The notes below the pieces were generated by a model. That model had not been told where the DNA came from, made no database searches, and was given only the letters and a program-made list of their open reading frames with translations. Below are positions 43,751 through 54,022 of a stretch of DNA of 64,000 nt, piece by piece; the stretch's first letter is position 1; the number at the start of each line of letters is the position of its first letter. Source of the stretch: Acidobacteriota bacterium (GTDB lineage Bacteria > Acidobacteriota > Terriglobia > Bryobacterales > Bryobacteraceae); assembly GCA_029776225.1 (NCBI GenBank), contig JAKOTR010000022.1, positions 1-64,000 of the forward strand. The letters are read 5' to 3'. The position numbers and the translations under genes are program-made.

Positions 43751-46518
43751 GAAGCGCGTCCGTTCCTTCCGTTGCGCAGCACCTTAGCCAGCGCCTGCCC
43801 GGTGTAGCTCTTGCGGCATCTCATGACCTGCTCGGGCGTCCCCGCCGCCACAATGTGCCCGCCCGCCTCGCCGCCTCCCGGCCCGAGGTCGATGATCCAA
43901 TCGGCCGTCTTGATCACGTCAAGCTGGTGCTCGATCACCACCACCGTATTCCCGAGGTCCACCAGGCGCGCCAGAACATCGAGCAGCTTCCTGATATCGT
44001 CGAAGTGCAGCCCGGTGGTTGGCTCGTCCAAAATGTAGAACGTGCGGCCCGTCTGCCGCTTGCTCAGTTCGCGGGCGAGCTTGATGCGCTGCGCCTCGCC
44101 GCCCGAAAGCGTTGTGGAAGACTGGCCGAGGTGGATATATCCCAGACCCACGTCCACAAGCGTCTGGAGCTTCGCCTGGACCTGCGGAATGTTTTCGAGC
44201 ACGCCGGCCGCTTCTTCTACGGTCGCCTCCAGGATATCGGCAATCGAATAGCCCTTGTATTTTACCTGGAGCGTTTCGTGATTGTATCGCCGGCCGCGGC
44301 AGACGTCGCAGGTGACATAGACGTCGGGGAGGAAATTCATTTCGATGCGCTTGAGGCCGTCGCCTTCGCACGCCTCGCAGCGCCCGCCCTTGACGTTGAA
44401 GCTGAAGCGCCCGGGCTTGTAGCCGCGCTCGCGGGATTCCGGCAGCATCGCGAACAGGTCGCGAATGGGCGTGAATACGCCGGTGTAGGTCGCCGGATTG
44501 GATCGCGGGGTGCGCCCGATCGGCGACTGATCGATCTGAATCACCTTGTCGATGTGCTCGATGCCCTCCATGGCGCTGTGCGCCCCGGGCTCCTCGCGCG
44601 AGTTGTGCAGGGCGCGCATCAGCCGGCGGTAAACAATGTCGTTGACCAGCGTGGATTTCCCGCTGCCCGAAACGCCGGTGATCACGATGAACGTTCCGAG
44701 CGGGAATTCGACGGTGATGTTCTTTAAATTGTGCTCGCGCGCGCCGCGCACGATGAGCTTTTTGCCGTTGCCCTGGCGCCGCCGCGCCGGCGGCGGGATC
44801 TCCCGCGCGCCCGATAGGTACAGCCCGGTCAGCGAGGCGGGGTTGGCCGCGATCTCGGCGGGCGATCCACAGGCCACCACCTTCCCTCCAAGCCGTCCCG
44901 CTCCCGGCCCCAGGTCGATCACGTAGTCCGCCCGCTCGATGGTTTCGGCGTCGTGCTCGACCACCAGGACGGTATTGCCGAGATCGCGCAGGCGCGCCAG
45001 GGTGTCGAGCAGCCGCTCGTTGTCGCGCGGGTGGAGCCCGATCGAGGGCTCGTCGAGCACATAGAGCACGCCCCGCAGCTTGGAGCCGATCTGGGTTGCC
45101 AGCCGGATCCGCTGCGCTTCGCCGCCGGAAAGGGTAGACGCCGAGCGGTCGAGGCTGAGATAATCCAGCCCGACTGCGGAGAGGAACTCCAGCCGCGTGC
45201 GGATCTCGTCCACGATCCGCGCCGCAATTTGCGCCTCGCGCTCGGTCAGCTCCCAGCCGCGTACGGTTGGCAGCGCGCGGGCGACCGGAAGCGCGGCGAA
45301 ATCGGCGATCGAAAGCCCTTTCACCGTCACCGCCAGGCTGCTCGGCTTCAGGCGCTTGCCGTGGCAGTCGGGACACTCGATGGGCGACATGTAATCCATC
45401 AGCCAGTCGCGGTAGACGTCGGCCGCCTCGGAGTACTTCTCGTCCATGAGAGCGAGCAGGCCCTCGAAACCGTTGCCGCCGAACATAATGAAGTCCTGCG
45501 CCTTGGGTGGCAGATCTTCAAACGGCTTGGAAAGGTCGACCTTCTGGCGGCGCGCCGCCTCGGTGACGGTGTGGACCACGTAGCTGGAAGCCGCCGCCGG
45601 AACCAGGCCGCCTGCGAACAAAGGCTTCGAGTCATCGGCGATGAGCTTTGCCGGATCGAACGTCCACTTGCTCCCGAGGCCGGCGCAGGTTTCGCACGCG
45701 CCATAGGGACTATTGAAGGAAAACGAGCGCGGCTCGAGCACCGGCACGCTGGTGCCGCAATCCGGGCAGGCCAGCTTCTGGGAGTACAGGTGTTCCTCGC
45801 CGTTCACCACCGCCACCACGACGAGGCCATCGGCGAGCTTCGTGGCCGTCTCGATCGAGGCTTCCAGCCGCTTCTCGATCCCGGGCTTCACCAGCAGGCG
45901 GTCGATCGCCACTTCAATGGTGTGGTTGCGGCGGCGGTCGAGCACGATGGGTTCATCGAGCGACCGGAGCGTGCCATCGATGCGGGCACGCAGAAATCCC
46001 TGGCGCGCGAGTTTTTCCAGTTCCTTGCGGTACTCTCCCTTGCGGCCGCGCACTATGGGCGCGAGAATCATCACACGCTCGTTCTGCTTGAGCGCCATGA
46101 TCTGCCGCACGATCTGCTCGGTGGTCTGCTTGGCGATCTCCTGGCCGCACTGCGGGCAGTGCGGGATGCCGATCGAAGAATACAGCAGGCGGAGGTAATC
46201 GTAGATTTCGGTGATGGTGCCGACCGTGGAACGCGGGCTGCGGCTGGTGGTCTTCTGCTCGATGGAAATGGCGGGGCTGAGCCCGTCGATGGAATCCACC
46301 TCGGGGCGCTCCATCTGGTCGAGAAACTGCCGGGCATAGGGCGAGAGCGTCTCGACGTAGCGGCGCTGCCCCTCGGCGTAGATCGTGTCGAAGGCCAGCG
46401 ACGACTTGCCGGAGCCGCTCAGGCCCGTGATCACCGTAAACGTATTCCGGGGGATCTCGATGTCGATGTTCTTAAGGTTGTGTTGCCTCGCTCCGTGTAC
46501 GGTGATACGGTCCAGCAT
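43747..46518 (-). CDS. uvrA: UvrABC system protein A
   Basis: A 923-residue excision-repair ATPase, close to the usual 940. Two ABC modules: Walker [15 protein letters not shown] near the N-terminus and [14 protein letters not shown] about residue 620; signatures [15 protein letters not shown] and [15 protein letters not shown]; Walker [16 protein letters not shown] and [15 protein letters not shown]. Zinc-binding pairs CPQCG, CPDCG ... CETCAG, CPDCHG and CEACEGDG ... CDVCRG are intact. It scans DNA for bulky lesions and loads UvrB. First gene of the minus-strand uvrA-mtnA run, 108 bases after the AAA gene. Confidence 0.97.
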   Translation of the reverse strand: MLDRITVHGARQHNLKNIDIEIPRNTFTVITGLSGSGKSSLAFDTIYAEGQRRYVETLSPYARQFLDQMERPEVDSIDGLSPAISIEQKTTSRSPRSTVGTITEIYDYLRLLYSSIGIPHCPQCGQEIAKQTTEQIVRQIMALKQNERVMILAPIVRGRKGEYRKELEKLARQGFLRARIDGTLRSLDEPIVLDRRRNHTIEVAIDRLLVKPGIEKRLEASIETATKLADGLVVVAVVNGEEHLYSQKLACPDCGTSVPVLEPRSFSFNSPYGACETCAGLGSKWTFDPAKLIADDSKPLFAGGLVPAAASSYVVHTVTEAARRQKVDLSKPFEDLPPKAQDFIMFGGNGFEGLLALMDEKYSEAADVYRDWLMDYMSPIECPDCHGKRLKPSSLAVTVKGLSIADFAALPVARALPTVRGWELTEREAQIAARIVDEIRTRLEFLSAVGLDYLSLDRSASTLSGGEAQRIRLATQIGSKLRGVLYVLDEPSIGLHPRDNERLLDTLARLRDLGNTVLVVEHDAETIERADYVIDLGPGAGRLGGKVVACGSPAEIAANPASLTGLYLSGAREIPPPARRRQGNGKKLIVRGAREHNLKNITVEFPLGTFIVITGVSGSGKSTLVNDIVYRRLMRALHNSREEPGAHSAMEGIEHIDKVIQIDQSPIGRTPRSNPATYTGVFTPIRDLFAMLPESRERGYKPGRFSFNVKGGRCEACEGDGLKRIEMNFLPDVYVTCDVCRGRRYNHETLQVKYKGYSIADILEATVEEAAGVLENIPQVQAKLQTLVDVGLGYIHLGQSSTTLSGGEAQRIKLARELSKRQTGRTFYILDEPTTGLHFDDIRKLLDVLARLVDLGNTVVVIEHQLDVIKTADWIIDLGPGGGEAGGHIVAAGTPEQVMRCRKSYTGQALAKVLRNGRNGRAS

Positions 46519-46626
46519 GGTGAGGGGGCGGCACAGGTCGCCAAAATTCTTATTTTCCCAGGAGTTGAGAGAGCGGGCAATCGGTGTGGATCGCGTCCCC
46601 GGCGTCAGGCTCGCTCACGATGGCGG

Positions 46627-48363
46627 TCAGGCACGCTCCAGCGCAGCGAGTTCCCTGGCCCGGCGGATCAGCTCGCCGCGATCGGCCCGCCGGTATTTTT
46701 CAGGGAGCAGCGAACTACTGGTGCACTCGAGAACAGCCACCAAGTTTTGCAACTCGATCTCAGTGGGATAGGAGGGCGGGATAAAATCCTCCAGCGCGTG
46801 CTTCAGGTCGTCGAGGCCGACCGTGTTCTCGTTCTCCAGGGCGCTCTTCATGCTCGCGCGGATGAGCACCGCTTCGATATCGGCGCCCGACAGCCCGGCG
46901 CAATGGGAAAGAAAATACTCTTCGGCTTCGGGCGTGGCTATCCGCACGCCGGTCTTTTTCTGCATGGCGCGAAAGAGCGCGAGCCGCTCCTCATCGGTCT
47001 CAGGATAGAAGAGCGCGATGTGCTCCTCGGCGCGGCCCTGCCGCTTCAAGTCCACCGGCAGCAGGTCGGGCCGGCAGGTGAGCAGGAACCAGATGACCTT
47101 GCCCCGCAACTCTGTATTGCCCATGAACGCGGCGATCTGGCCGAACACGCGGCTGCTGACGCCGCTGTCCCCGGTGGCGTGGCGCGTGCCGAGCTGCGCG
47201 TCGGCTTCGTCCACGATCACCACGATCGGGCTCATCGCCTTCAGCAGATTGAGCACCCGTTCCAGGTTGCCCTCGGTGACGCCCTGCCACATGCTGCGGA
47301 AGTTTTTCAGCGTCACGGCCGGGATGCCGACCTCGCCCGCAAAGCACGTCGTCAGAAAGGTCTTGCCGGTTCCCACCGGACCGGAGATAACGTAGCCCAT
47401 CGGCAGCACGCCGGTCTTCCCGGCGCGGAGCGCAGCCGCGGCGTCCTTCAGCTTCTTCTTGGCTGCCTCGTTGCCGGCCACCATCGAAAGATCGAACCGG
47501 CTCTCGACAAACTCAAGCAGACCGCCGGACTCCGCTTCGATCAGCTCCTTCTTCACCTGCCGCAAGAACTCCATCGTGAGCGGGCGCCGGTTCTCGATCG
47601 AGTGGCTGATCAGGCTCTGAAGCTGCACGCGTTTGAGGCCGGCGCAGAGGGCGGCGAGCGTTGCTTCGCTGACGTCGGATCCAGGCGGCAGCGCGCACCC
47701 GGCAAGCTGCGACCGGATGAACTCCAGGCGCTCGCTTTCATCCGGCAACGGAATGGCGATGGAAGCCACACCCGGATTCCGGACGATGCCCTGGTTCAGC
47801 TCGCTCAGATTCTCCGCAACCAGGCAAATGGTGACGTCGGCATGAAGAAAGGCCGGGTTCTGCGCCCAGCGCTTCAGGATAACGAGCGAGTTGCGGTCCT
47901 CCGCGGACATGCCGGAGATGTCGCCGGCGGGCACGATGGTCTCCGCGAAATCAATTACCAAAGCGATTTTCTTGCCGTCGTTGATCCGCGTACGCAGGTA
48001 GCTATCGAGCAAATTCAAAACTCCGTCGGGATTGCGCGGCAGGCCCGAGGAGTAATTGGTGCCGTGAAAGCTGTCGTATCCCGAAAGGGCGCGCCGAAAG
48101 TCGGCCTGCATCTCCGGCTCGGCGAAGCTCAGGCCGCCGCCGCGGTCGTAATAAATCACCAGGTCGCGCGCGCCGAACAAGGCGTGATGGAGGAATTTCT
48201 GCAGCGAGACGAACTCGCGCGCGTTCCCCCGCTGCATCGGGACGAGATCGCGCACGTTGCCGTACAGCACGAACATGGTGAGCGTGCGCGAGTAGTATTT
48301 CTCGGAAAGCTCTCTGGCCCAGCGGGGCAGCGATTCCAGATGCGTGTTTTGAACTGTTGCCAT
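46627..48363 (-). CDS. AAA+ ATPase with degenerate N-terminal AAA domain, linked to PspA
   Basis: A 578-residue protein with two AAA-like halves. The N-terminal half (about 25-225) keeps a Walker-B-like strand ([15 protein letters not shown]) but no Walker A. The C-terminal half is a classic AAA module: Walker A GPVGTGKT (328-335), Walker B VVIVDEAD (381-388), sensor-1 [11 protein letters not shown], arginine-finger-like RQGRAEEH (441-448) and a helical lid ([14 protein letters not shown]). The layout recalls Ycf46-like and Vps4/FtsH-clade ATPases, without protease or membrane segments. Last gene of the pspA operon, five bases after the membrane coiled-coil gene. It probably remodels PspA polymers or the membrane proteins of the operon; this is inference. 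Confidence 0.8.
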   Translation of the reverse strand: MATVQNTHLESLPRWARELSEKYYSRTLTMFVLYGNVRDLVPMQRGNAREFVSLQKFLHHALFGARDLVIYYDRGGGLSFAEPEMQADFRRALSGYDSFHGTNYSSGLPRNPDGVLNLLDSYLRTRINDGKKIALVIDFAETIVPAGDISGMSAEDRNSLVILKRWAQNPAFLHADVTICLVAENLSELNQGIVRNPGVASIAIPLPDESERLEFIRSQLAGCALPPGSDVSEATLAALCAGLKRVQLQSLISHSIENRRPLTMEFLRQVKKELIEAESGGLLEFVESRFDLSMVAGNEAAKKKLKDAAAALRAGKTGVLPMGYVISGPVGTGKTFLTTCFAGEVGIPAVTLKNFRSMWQGVTEGNLERVLNLLKAMSPIVVIVDEADAQLGTRHATGDSGVSSRVFGQIAAFMGNTELRGKVIWFLLTCRPDLLPVDLKRQGRAEEHIALFYPETDEERLALFRAMQKKTGVRIATPEAEEYFLSHCAGLSGADIEAVLIRASMKSALENENTVGLDDLKHALEDFIPPSYPTEIELQNLVAVLECTSSSLLPEKYRRADRGELIRRARELAALERA

Positions 48364-48368
48364 GGAAT

Positions 48369-49238
48369 TCAGGTCCGCAGGCGGGTACGCTGCGAGTCGG
48401 CCCGCGCCGGCTCGGCGGAGGGAATCGGCGCGAGCGAGGTGTCAACCGTCAGATCGAAAATCGCCTCCACTTCCTTGATCGTCTGCTCGGTCTGCTCGAC
48501 GTCGTGCAGAAGGTGCTCGAGCTGATCGCTGAGCTGCTGGGGATCCCGCATGGTGACGGACTGGTCGCGGATCAGTTGCAGCACTTCTTCAATAGCGGCG
48601 CACTGGGCGTCCACCACGCTGCAGTTCTCTTCCGCCTTGTGGTACTTTTCCACGCGCTTGGTGAGGATCTCGATGCGCTTGCGGTTGATCTCCTGCACTT
48701 TGGGCGGCTGTGACGGCAGGTCGCGCTGCAACTCCTCGATATCGCGCTGGATGGCTTTCGGATCGGTGGTGCGGAGGTGCTGCCGGTACGAGAACGCAGC
48801 GTGCAGCAGGCGGACATAGGAGTGGGCGAGGCCCTCGAGCCGCGAATCCATTTGCTGGACGAACAGTTGTGAGGTGGCCGACAGGCGGCTGTAGTTGCGG
48901 CGGATGCTGCGGCACACTTTATCGACATCGGCGTAGCGCAGCCGCATCTCCGGAGGGAGTTCGTGGAACAGGGCGGCGAGGGCTCGCTGGCGCCGGCGCT
49001 TCTCCTCCTTGTACCTCCAGGAGCGCACCAGGCGCTGGAAGGCTTTGCTCTGCGGCACAGTGCTGATGTAGATCAGTTCGATGCCCGCGGCGAGGATCAG
49101 CGGCAGCACGCTTCGCGAAAAAATCGCAAACAGCAGCATCCCCACCAGCAGGATCCAGTTATAGTGCCACTTCAGGGCCGCCTTGACGTAGGTGGCTGAA
49201 CCGTACTCCCGATCTTCCCCGACCCTCACGTCCGTCAT
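48369..49238 (-). CDS. Membrane-anchored coiled-coil protein of the pspA operon
   Basis: A 289-residue protein not recognised as a named family. Two adjacent hydrophobic segments lie at about 27-62 (YNWILLVGMLLFAIF and LPLILAAGIELIYIS), followed by a basic stretch (KEEKRRRQR) and a long, charged, largely helical region (about 90-265) with heptad-like spacing. The C-terminus is short and disordered. ATG 49238 has GGTGAG upstream; the longer open frame is a shadow of the small gene before it. Seven bases from that gene and five from the AAA gene, it likely anchors the ATPase or PspA to the inner membrane. Confidence 0.75.
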   Translation of the reverse strand: MTDVRVGEDREYGSATYVKAALKWHYNWILLVGMLLFAIFSRSVLPLILAAGIELIYISTVPQSKAFQRLVRSWRYKEEKRRRQRALAALFHELPPEMRLRYADVDKVCRSIRRNYSRLSATSQLFVQQMDSRLEGLAHSYVRLLHAAFSYRQHLRTTDPKAIQRDIEELQRDLPSQPPKVQEINRKRIEILTKRVEKYHKAEENCSVVDAQCAAIEEVLQLIRDQSVTMRDPQQLSDQLEHLLHDVEQTEQTIKEVEAIFDLTVDTSLAPIPSAEPARADSQRTRLRT

Positions 49239-49245
49239 AAGACGC

Positions 49246-49536
49246 TCACCCCAACCTACCCGCCGCCTGAGCGACCGGAACTTCTTCTTCGATGGTAGCG
49301 AGTCCGGCGCCCGGAATGAACCGCTCCGGCGGGAAGAGCAGCGCCACGCCGTCAGGCTGCTCGCCGGCCTGAGGCGAGTTCTCAAGCGGCTTTGGTTCCG
49401 CCGCTTTTCCTTTCCCCGCGCCTCCGAACCAGTCCCCGAGATCGAGAATGCCGTACCCGTGCAGGCTGTACGCCACCAGGGCCAGACCGAGCAAGAAGAC
49501 CAGCAGCCAGCCGCCCTTCTCAATCCGGATCGCCAT
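49246..49536 (-). CDS. Small single-pass membrane protein of the pspA operon
   Basis: A 96-residue protein with one N-terminal transmembrane segment (GGWLLVFLLGLALVAYSLHGYG, about 8-29) followed by a Gly/Pro/Glu-rich tail. Eleven bases after pspA and seven before the coiled-coil gene. No family recognised. By position it could be a PspB/PspG-like small partner that recruits PspA, but it has no sequence sign of those proteins. Confidence 0.7.
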   Translation of the reverse strand: MAIRIEKGGWLLVFLLGLALVAYSLHGYGILDLGDWFGGAGKGKAAEPKPLENSPQAGEQPDGVALLFPPERFIPGAGLATIEEEVPVAQAAGRLG

Positions 49537-49547
49537 GGCTCAATGCC

Positions 49548-50279
49548 TCAGCTCGTGCGCTCCTGCTGCCGGGGGGCAATGGTTTTTTCGGCGGTTCCGG
49601 CGGCAGGCTCCGGCGCCAGCAGGCCCATCTCCACTTTGAACTGCTTCACCAGTTCGGCAGCCCGCAGCTTCTCGGCTTCCTCCTCGATCAGGAATTTCTG
49701 CTGATCCACGTTGCCCATGGCCATTTCCATGCGGGCCTCATTCATCGCGGTCATGCGCTCGATGCGCTGCACCATTTCGTCGTGCGTCTGGCTGATTCCG
49801 CCAATCTCGAACTGTTCCATGGCGTCGGCCACCCTCTTCTGCCACTGCGCGCGGCGGTACTCGCGGATGGCGGCCATCGCCTCCTGCGTCTTGCGTTCCT
49901 TCTCACGCAGGAAACTCTGCTTTACGACCAGCGCTTTCTCGTAGGCGGCGCGGGCGGTGGCGAGCTGGCCCTGCGTGCGCGCCAGGGCGCCGCGCAACTG
50001 CTCGAACTGAATCGCGAAGCTGCCGGCCAGATCGTCGCGGTTCACCTGGATGGCAGCTTTGATCTTCGCCGTGAGGTCGGCCAGTTCCGCCTTGTACTTG
50101 GCTTCCTCCTTTTCGAGCAGCGTCACGTTGGCTTTCACCATCGCGATGCTCTCGTTCATCCGCGGAAGCTGGTCGTTCATGTCGCGAATGTTCTGCTCCA
50201 GGATGAGTTCCGGGTTTTCCGTGAAGGAGATGAAAAACCCGAAGAATGAACGGATTGCCCGGGACAAACGCCTCCACAT
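49548..50279 (-). CDS. pspA: PspA/IM30 (Vipp1) family protein
   Basis: A 243-residue member of the PspA family, now placed with the ESCRT-III superfamily. After an amphipathic start (WRRLSRAIRSFFGFF) come RDMNDQLPRMNESIAMVKANV, long helices rich in Ala, Glu and Lys through residue 220, and a short tail. It would bind stressed inner membrane and form rods or coats. It lacks the canonical MGIFSRFxDI start, so it is a diverged branch. AAGGAGGATTTGGA precedes ATG 50279, an unusually strong ribosome-binding site. First gene of a four-gene operon ending in an AAA+ ATPase. Confidence 0.82.
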   Translation of the reverse strand: MWRRLSRAIRSFFGFFISFTENPELILEQNIRDMNDQLPRMNESIAMVKANVTLLEKEEAKYKAELADLTAKIKAAIQVNRDDLAGSFAIQFEQLRGALARTQGQLATARAAYEKALVVKQSFLREKERKTQEAMAAIREYRRAQWQKRVADAMEQFEIGGISQTHDEMVQRIERMTAMNEARMEMAMGNVDQQKFLIEEEAEKLRAAELVKQFKVEMGLLAPEPAAGTAEKTIAPRQQERTS

Positions 50280-50772
50280 TCCAAATCCTCCTTAGGGGCT
50301 TCCGGCCTTGAGCGCCGGGCGGCGCCGCAGCCGGGATATCGCCCGGTTGTGATTATGTTTTCCGGCCGACAACCTCATTTTCTTCGCTTTAATACGAAAA
50401 CGAGATTCGGCTGTGAGTCGTTCCATTGCCAAGCCGGGTTTTGCGGTTTTTCCCGGCTCTACGGGCTTCGGGACCAGTGAGGTTGAATTCGAACACGCGC
50501 TCACGGGCGTTCAGCGCGCCGCCCCTGGCGGCATCTTCGATTATCTCCTGCAATTTCGCGCCCGCGGCGCAGGACTGCGGCGCGTCCGGTCTGCATCCAG
50601 CCGGCTCGCCTTCCCCGTTCCCTCCGAAAATGAACACGCCAGACCACCCTTTGCCCAACACGCCTGCGTGAAGTAGTCCCGCAAGGACGATATCAGAAAG
50701 GGGTAGATGGCTGCAAGATCGGCGGAGTCAACCGGAGTTCCCCGAAGCGCCGCGAGAGTCTTTGGGGGTTCG
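50280..50772. other. Non-coding stretch upstream of pspA
   Basis: 493 bases between lpxI and pspA, both on the minus strand. No open frame here looks like protein. A 7-bp inverted repeat (50431-50437/50451-50457) is present. The pspA promoter must lie here; CATAAT (minus, about 50356) is a possible -10 but lacks a clear -35, and no sigma-54 element was recognised. Confidence 0.4.
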
Positions 50773-51585
50773 CTAATCCTGCGGCGCCAGGCCCACAATT
50801 GCGATATTCGCCTCGTTGGCCTTGGCGAGCATCTCGTCCCGGTCCAGCAGGAGCGTGCGACCGGCGTCCACCGCCATCGCCGTGGTTCCGGTCTCGATCA
50901 TCGTGTCGATGGTCCGCGGACCCGCCACCGGCACGTCAAACAGCAGGTGGGCGCGGCGGCGGCCGGACTTCACCAGAGTGAGCGGGCGGCCGTTGGCCAG
51001 CGAGGCGGCGCGTTGCAGCATGGCGTCCGTTCCCTCCATCGCTTCCACGGCCACACAGGCCCGCTCGCAAATCGCGCAGCTCTGCCCGATGTCAAAGCCG
51101 GCCAGGGCGCTGGCGACGCGGCGCCCGTATTCGATGTCGGCAAGCTCGGACTTGGTCGGCTTGCGCCGGCTCAGCACGCCCTCGCCGGCCAGCAAAGGCT
51201 TGAGCAGCGCCGTGGAATCGGCCAGTTGGATGCCCTCGCTTTCGAGCACCCGGGCCACGCCGCCGATGAGCGCGTCCGTGTTCTTGTGGGGAAGCGAGGC
51301 CAGCAGCTTGACCAGCCGCCAGTCGGGCACGATGGAGGAAAAAATCCTGGTGTGCTTCACCTGGCCGGCCATCACTACCTGCGTGATGCCCTCGCGCTTC
51401 AAAATTTCGATCAGCTTTCCAAGCTGCCCGAGCGAAATCCAGTAGCAGCGCGCGGCCAGAGCCTCCACTTCCTTCGAGGCTTCCTCCTGGATCGCAATGA
51501 CCACGACCTCGTGCCCGAGCTGGCGCGCGCTCTCCAGCGCGAGGATAGGGAAGCGTCCGTTGCCGGCGATCAGCCCGTAGGTCAT
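50773..51585 (-). CDS. lpxI: UDP-2,3-diacylglucosamine pyrophosphatase, LpxI type
   Basis: A 270-residue LpxI (DUF1009) protein hydrolysing UDP-2,3-diacylglucosamine to lipid X in lipid A synthesis. Family signatures: GLIAGNGRFPILALESAR at the start, MAGQVKHTRIF, DIEYGRRVASALAGFDIGQS, VEAMEGTDAML and KSGRRRAHLLFDVPVAGPRTI. ATG 51585 overlaps the lpxA stop by four bases and is the family start; the frame runs further upstream inside lpxA. LpxI replaces LpxH in several phyla. Confidence 0.92.
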   Translation of the reverse strand: MTYGLIAGNGRFPILALESARQLGHEVVVIAIQEEASKEVEALAARCYWISLGQLGKLIEILKREGITQVVMAGQVKHTRIFSSIVPDWRLVKLLASLPHKNTDALIGGVARVLESEGIQLADSTALLKPLLAGEGVLSRRKPTKSELADIEYGRRVASALAGFDIGQSCAICERACVAVEAMEGTDAMLQRAASLANGRPLTLVKSGRRRAHLLFDVPVAGPRTIDTMIETGTTAMAVDAGRTLLLDRDEMLAKANEANIAIVGLAPQD

Positions 51586-52358
51586 TTCACTACGCCGCGG
51601 CGCGATTCTTGAATAAACCCGATCAGCTCTTCGACTTCCGGGCAAGGCTCGACTTCGGCGCGGATGCGCTCAATGGCCTGCGAGGTATTGAGACCCGCAC
51701 GGCTCAGCAGGCGGAAGGCTTTGTGCAGCGCGTCGCGCGTCGCGGGGGGAAAGCCGCGGCGCTCCAGCCCGACTACGTTGGCGCCGAAGGTCTTGACCTC
51801 GCGCTCGCTCACGGTCATCGAAAACGGCATCACGTCCTGGGTGATCACGCTGTGCGGGCCGATCATGGCGTGGCGGCCGACGCGGCAGAACTGGTGCACT
51901 CCGGCATAAGGGCCGACCACGGCCCAATCGCCCACCGTCACGTGGCCGGCAAAGTGGGCGCCGAGCCCGATGATCGTGTGGCTCTCAATGCGGACGTCGT
52001 GGGCGATGTGCGCATAGGCCATCACGAGATTGTCATCGCCGATCGAAGTCACCAGTCCCCCGCCCTCGGTGCCGCGGTGGATCGTGACGAACTCGCGGAT
52101 TTTGTTCCGGTTGCCGATGCGCGTTTCAGCCCGCTCACCGCGGTACTTCAGATCCTGCGAGGCCACGCCGATGGTCGAGTAAGGGAAAAAAATGTTGTCC
52201 TCGCCGATCGTCGTGGGCCCTTCCATGTAGACGTTCGCCATCACACGCGTGCGCGCGCCGATTTCGACTTCGGGCCCGATGATGCAGTAAGGGCCGATTT
52301 CGGCGCTCTCCGCAATGCGCGCCGAGGGATCGACGATCGCGGAGGGATGGACCGGCAT
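51582..52358 (-). CDS. lpxA: Acyl-ACP:UDP-N-acetylglucosamine O-acyltransferase
   Basis: A 258-residue left-handed beta-helix acyltransferase catalysing the first step of lipid A synthesis. Hexapeptide repeats run from VHPSAIVDPSARIAESAEIG to residue 185; the catalytic His lies in AYAHIAHDVRI (about 123), with HRGT and GAHFAGHV around it; a C-terminal helical domain follows. The start is immediately after the fabZ stop (TAAATG), and the stop overlaps lpxI, giving the operon fabZ-lpxA-lpxI. Confidence 0.95.
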   Translation of the reverse strand: MPVHPSAIVDPSARIAESAEIGPYCIIGPEVEIGARTRVMANVYMEGPTTIGEDNIFFPYSTIGVASQDLKYRGERAETRIGNRNKIREFVTIHRGTEGGGLVTSIGDDNLVMAYAHIAHDVRIESHTIIGLGAHFAGHVTVGDWAVVGPYAGVHQFCRVGRHAMIGPHSVITQDVMPFSMTVSEREVKTFGANVVGLERRGFPPATRDALHKAFRLLSRAGLNTSQAIERIRAEVEPCPEVEELIGFIQESRRGVVK

Positions 52359-52823
52359 TTATTGCGCGGGCGCCGCTTCCGCTTGCGGGGCGGCCTTTTC
52401 GGCAAGCTTGCACATCACTTCGGCCTCGGCGACAACGACGCCGTCCACGGTGGCCGTGCCGTGCATCTTGGCGACGAAGGACTTCCGCTTACTTACTTTC
52501 ATTTCAATGCGGAGCTGGTCGCCGGGCACCACCGGGCGGCGGAACTTGGCCTGCTCGATGGATGCCAAAAAGACCACCTTCTGCCGGGTCTCCAGACTCT
52601 TGAGCACCAGAACGCCGGCCACCTGAGCCATTGCCTCGACGATGAGGACGCCGGGCATAACGGGGAACTCCGGAAAGTGCCCAACGAAAAAGGGTTCGTT
52701 GATTGTGACGTTCTTGATGCCCACAATGCGGTCGGGCTCGAGCTCCACGATGCTGTCGACCATCAGCATCGGGTAACGGTGCGGCAGTATCTGCTGAATC
52801 GCTACGGTGTCCAAAATGGGCAT
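52359..52823 (-). CDS. fabZ: (3R)-hydroxyacyl-ACP dehydratase
   Basis: A 154-residue hot-dog-fold dehydratase of type II fatty-acid synthesis. It shows [15 protein letters not shown] with the catalytic His (about 14), [31 protein letters not shown]-type region with the catalytic Glu (positions about 40-70), and a conserved [14 protein letters not shown]. It competes with lpxA for hydroxymyristoyl-ACP, the usual reason the two are paired. The start is only 25 bases from the divergent M20 peptidase gene, so promoters must overlap coding sequence or be very compact. Confidence 0.95.
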   Translation of the reverse strand: MPILDTVAIQQILPHRYPMLMVDSIVELEPDRIVGIKNVTINEPFFVGHFPEFPVMPGVLIVEAMAQVAGVLVLKSLETRQKVVFLASIEQAKFRRPVVPGDQLRIEMKVSKRKSFVAKMHGTATVDGVVVAEAEVMCKLAEKAAPQAEAAPAQ

Positions 52824-52848
52824 GAGGATTCCGTATTATAGCAGGTGC

Positions 52849-53988
52849 ATGGATTCCATCCGGTCGTACCTGAGAAGCCGGCGGCAGGAGATGGTGAACC
52901 TGTGCCGCGAGCTGGTGGAGTGCGAATCGCCGAGCGACGATCCAGCGGCGGTGGCGCGGTTCGTGGACCTGGTCTGCGAGAAAACCGCCGGCATGGCAAC
53001 CATGCGCCGGATCCCAGGAGGCCAGTTCGGGCCGCACCTGCAGTGCGAGTTCGACCTGCCGGGAGCGAATAAGGAGGGGCAAATCCTCCTGCTCGGGCAC
53101 TCCGACACCGTATGGCCCGTGGGTACGCTCAAGCAGATGCCGTTCCGCGAAGCCGATAACCGGCTCTGGGGACCCGGAGTGCTGGATATGAAGGCGGGCA
53201 TCGTTCTCCTGCTGTTCGCGGTGCGCGCCCTGCGGGAGCTCGACCTGCCCGTGTCGCGGCGCGTCGTGATGCAGCTCAATTCCGACGAGGAGGTGGGCAG
53301 CTATTCGTCGCGGCCGCTGACCGAGGAAGAAGCGCGGCGCAGCGTGGCGGTGCTGGTGCTTGAGCCGGCAACGGGGCTGGAAGGCAAGCTGAAGACCGCG
53401 CGCAAGGGCGTGGGCGATTACACCATCGTAGTGCACGGCAAAGCGGCCCACTCGGGGCTGGACTTTGCCGCCGGGGCTAGCGCCGTAGTCGAACTGGCAA
53501 AGCAGATCCAGAGAATAACCCGGTTCACCCGGCTGGAGCGCGGCATCACCGTGAATCCGGGAGTGATCTCCGGCGGGACGCGGCCCAACGTGGTGGCGGC
53601 CGAGGCGCGCGTCGAGGTCGATATGCGGGTGATGCGGACAAAGGACGCCGCCGCGCTCGACCGGAAGTTTCGCCGGCTGCAGCCCGTCGACCCCCGCTGC
53701 CGGATCGAGGTATCCGGTGGGCTGAAACGGCCCCCCATGGAGCGGACCGAGGGCGTGGTGGCTCTGTTCCGCAAGGCACAGGCGGTCGCCGCCGAAATGG
53801 GGATCGAACTGGAGGAATCGCTGAGCGGAGGCGCCTCGGACGGGAACTTCACGGCAGCGCTGGGAATTCCCACTCTGGACGGGCTGGGCGCGGTCGGCGA
53901 AGGCGCCCACGCGCAGCACGAAAGTATCCTGGTCGAACGCTTGGATGAGCGGGCGGCGCTGCTGGCAGGATTGCTGCGAGCGGTGTGA
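52849..53988 (+). CDS. M20-family metallopeptidase (carboxypeptidase G2-like)
   Basis: A 379-residue zinc peptidase. Metal ligands and catalytic residues are visible: LLGHSDTVWP (His and Asp), RLWGPGVLDMKAG (bridging Asp), NSDEEVGS (catalytic Glu-Glu), VLEPATGLEG and the C-terminal HAQHESI. The dimerisation domain (about 185-290) has KAAHSGLDFAAGASAVVELA. The pattern fits glutamate carboxypeptidases that remove C-terminal residues from small peptides or folates. ATG 52849 is preferred to an upstream in-frame ATG at 52807 inside the fabZ start region. No signal peptide, so cytoplasmic. Confidence 0.88.
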   Translation: MDSIRSYLRSRRQEMVNLCRELVECESPSDDPAAVARFVDLVCEKTAGMATMRRIPGGQFGPHLQCEFDLPGANKEGQILLLGHSDTVWPVGTLKQMPFREADNRLWGPGVLDMKAGIVLLLFAVRALRELDLPVSRRVVMQLNSDEEVGSYSSRPLTEEEARRSVAVLVLEPATGLEGKLKTARKGVGDYTIVVHGKAAHSGLDFAAGASAVVELAKQIQRITRFTRLERGITVNPGVISGGTRPNVVAAEARVEVDMRVMRTKDAAALDRKFRRLQPVDPRCRIEVSGGLKRPPMERTEGVVALFRKAQAVAAEMGIELEESLSGGASDGNFTAALGIPTLDGLGAVGEGAHAQHESILVERLDERAALLAGLLRAV

Positions 53989-54022
53989 GCCGTTGAACGA
54001 TCTGCGACAATAAGGCTATCGG

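Noticed and set aside
50389-50676. Small open frames on both strands upstream of pspA
   Set aside because: No ribosome-binding site, no motif, and composition typical of non-coding GC-rich DNA.
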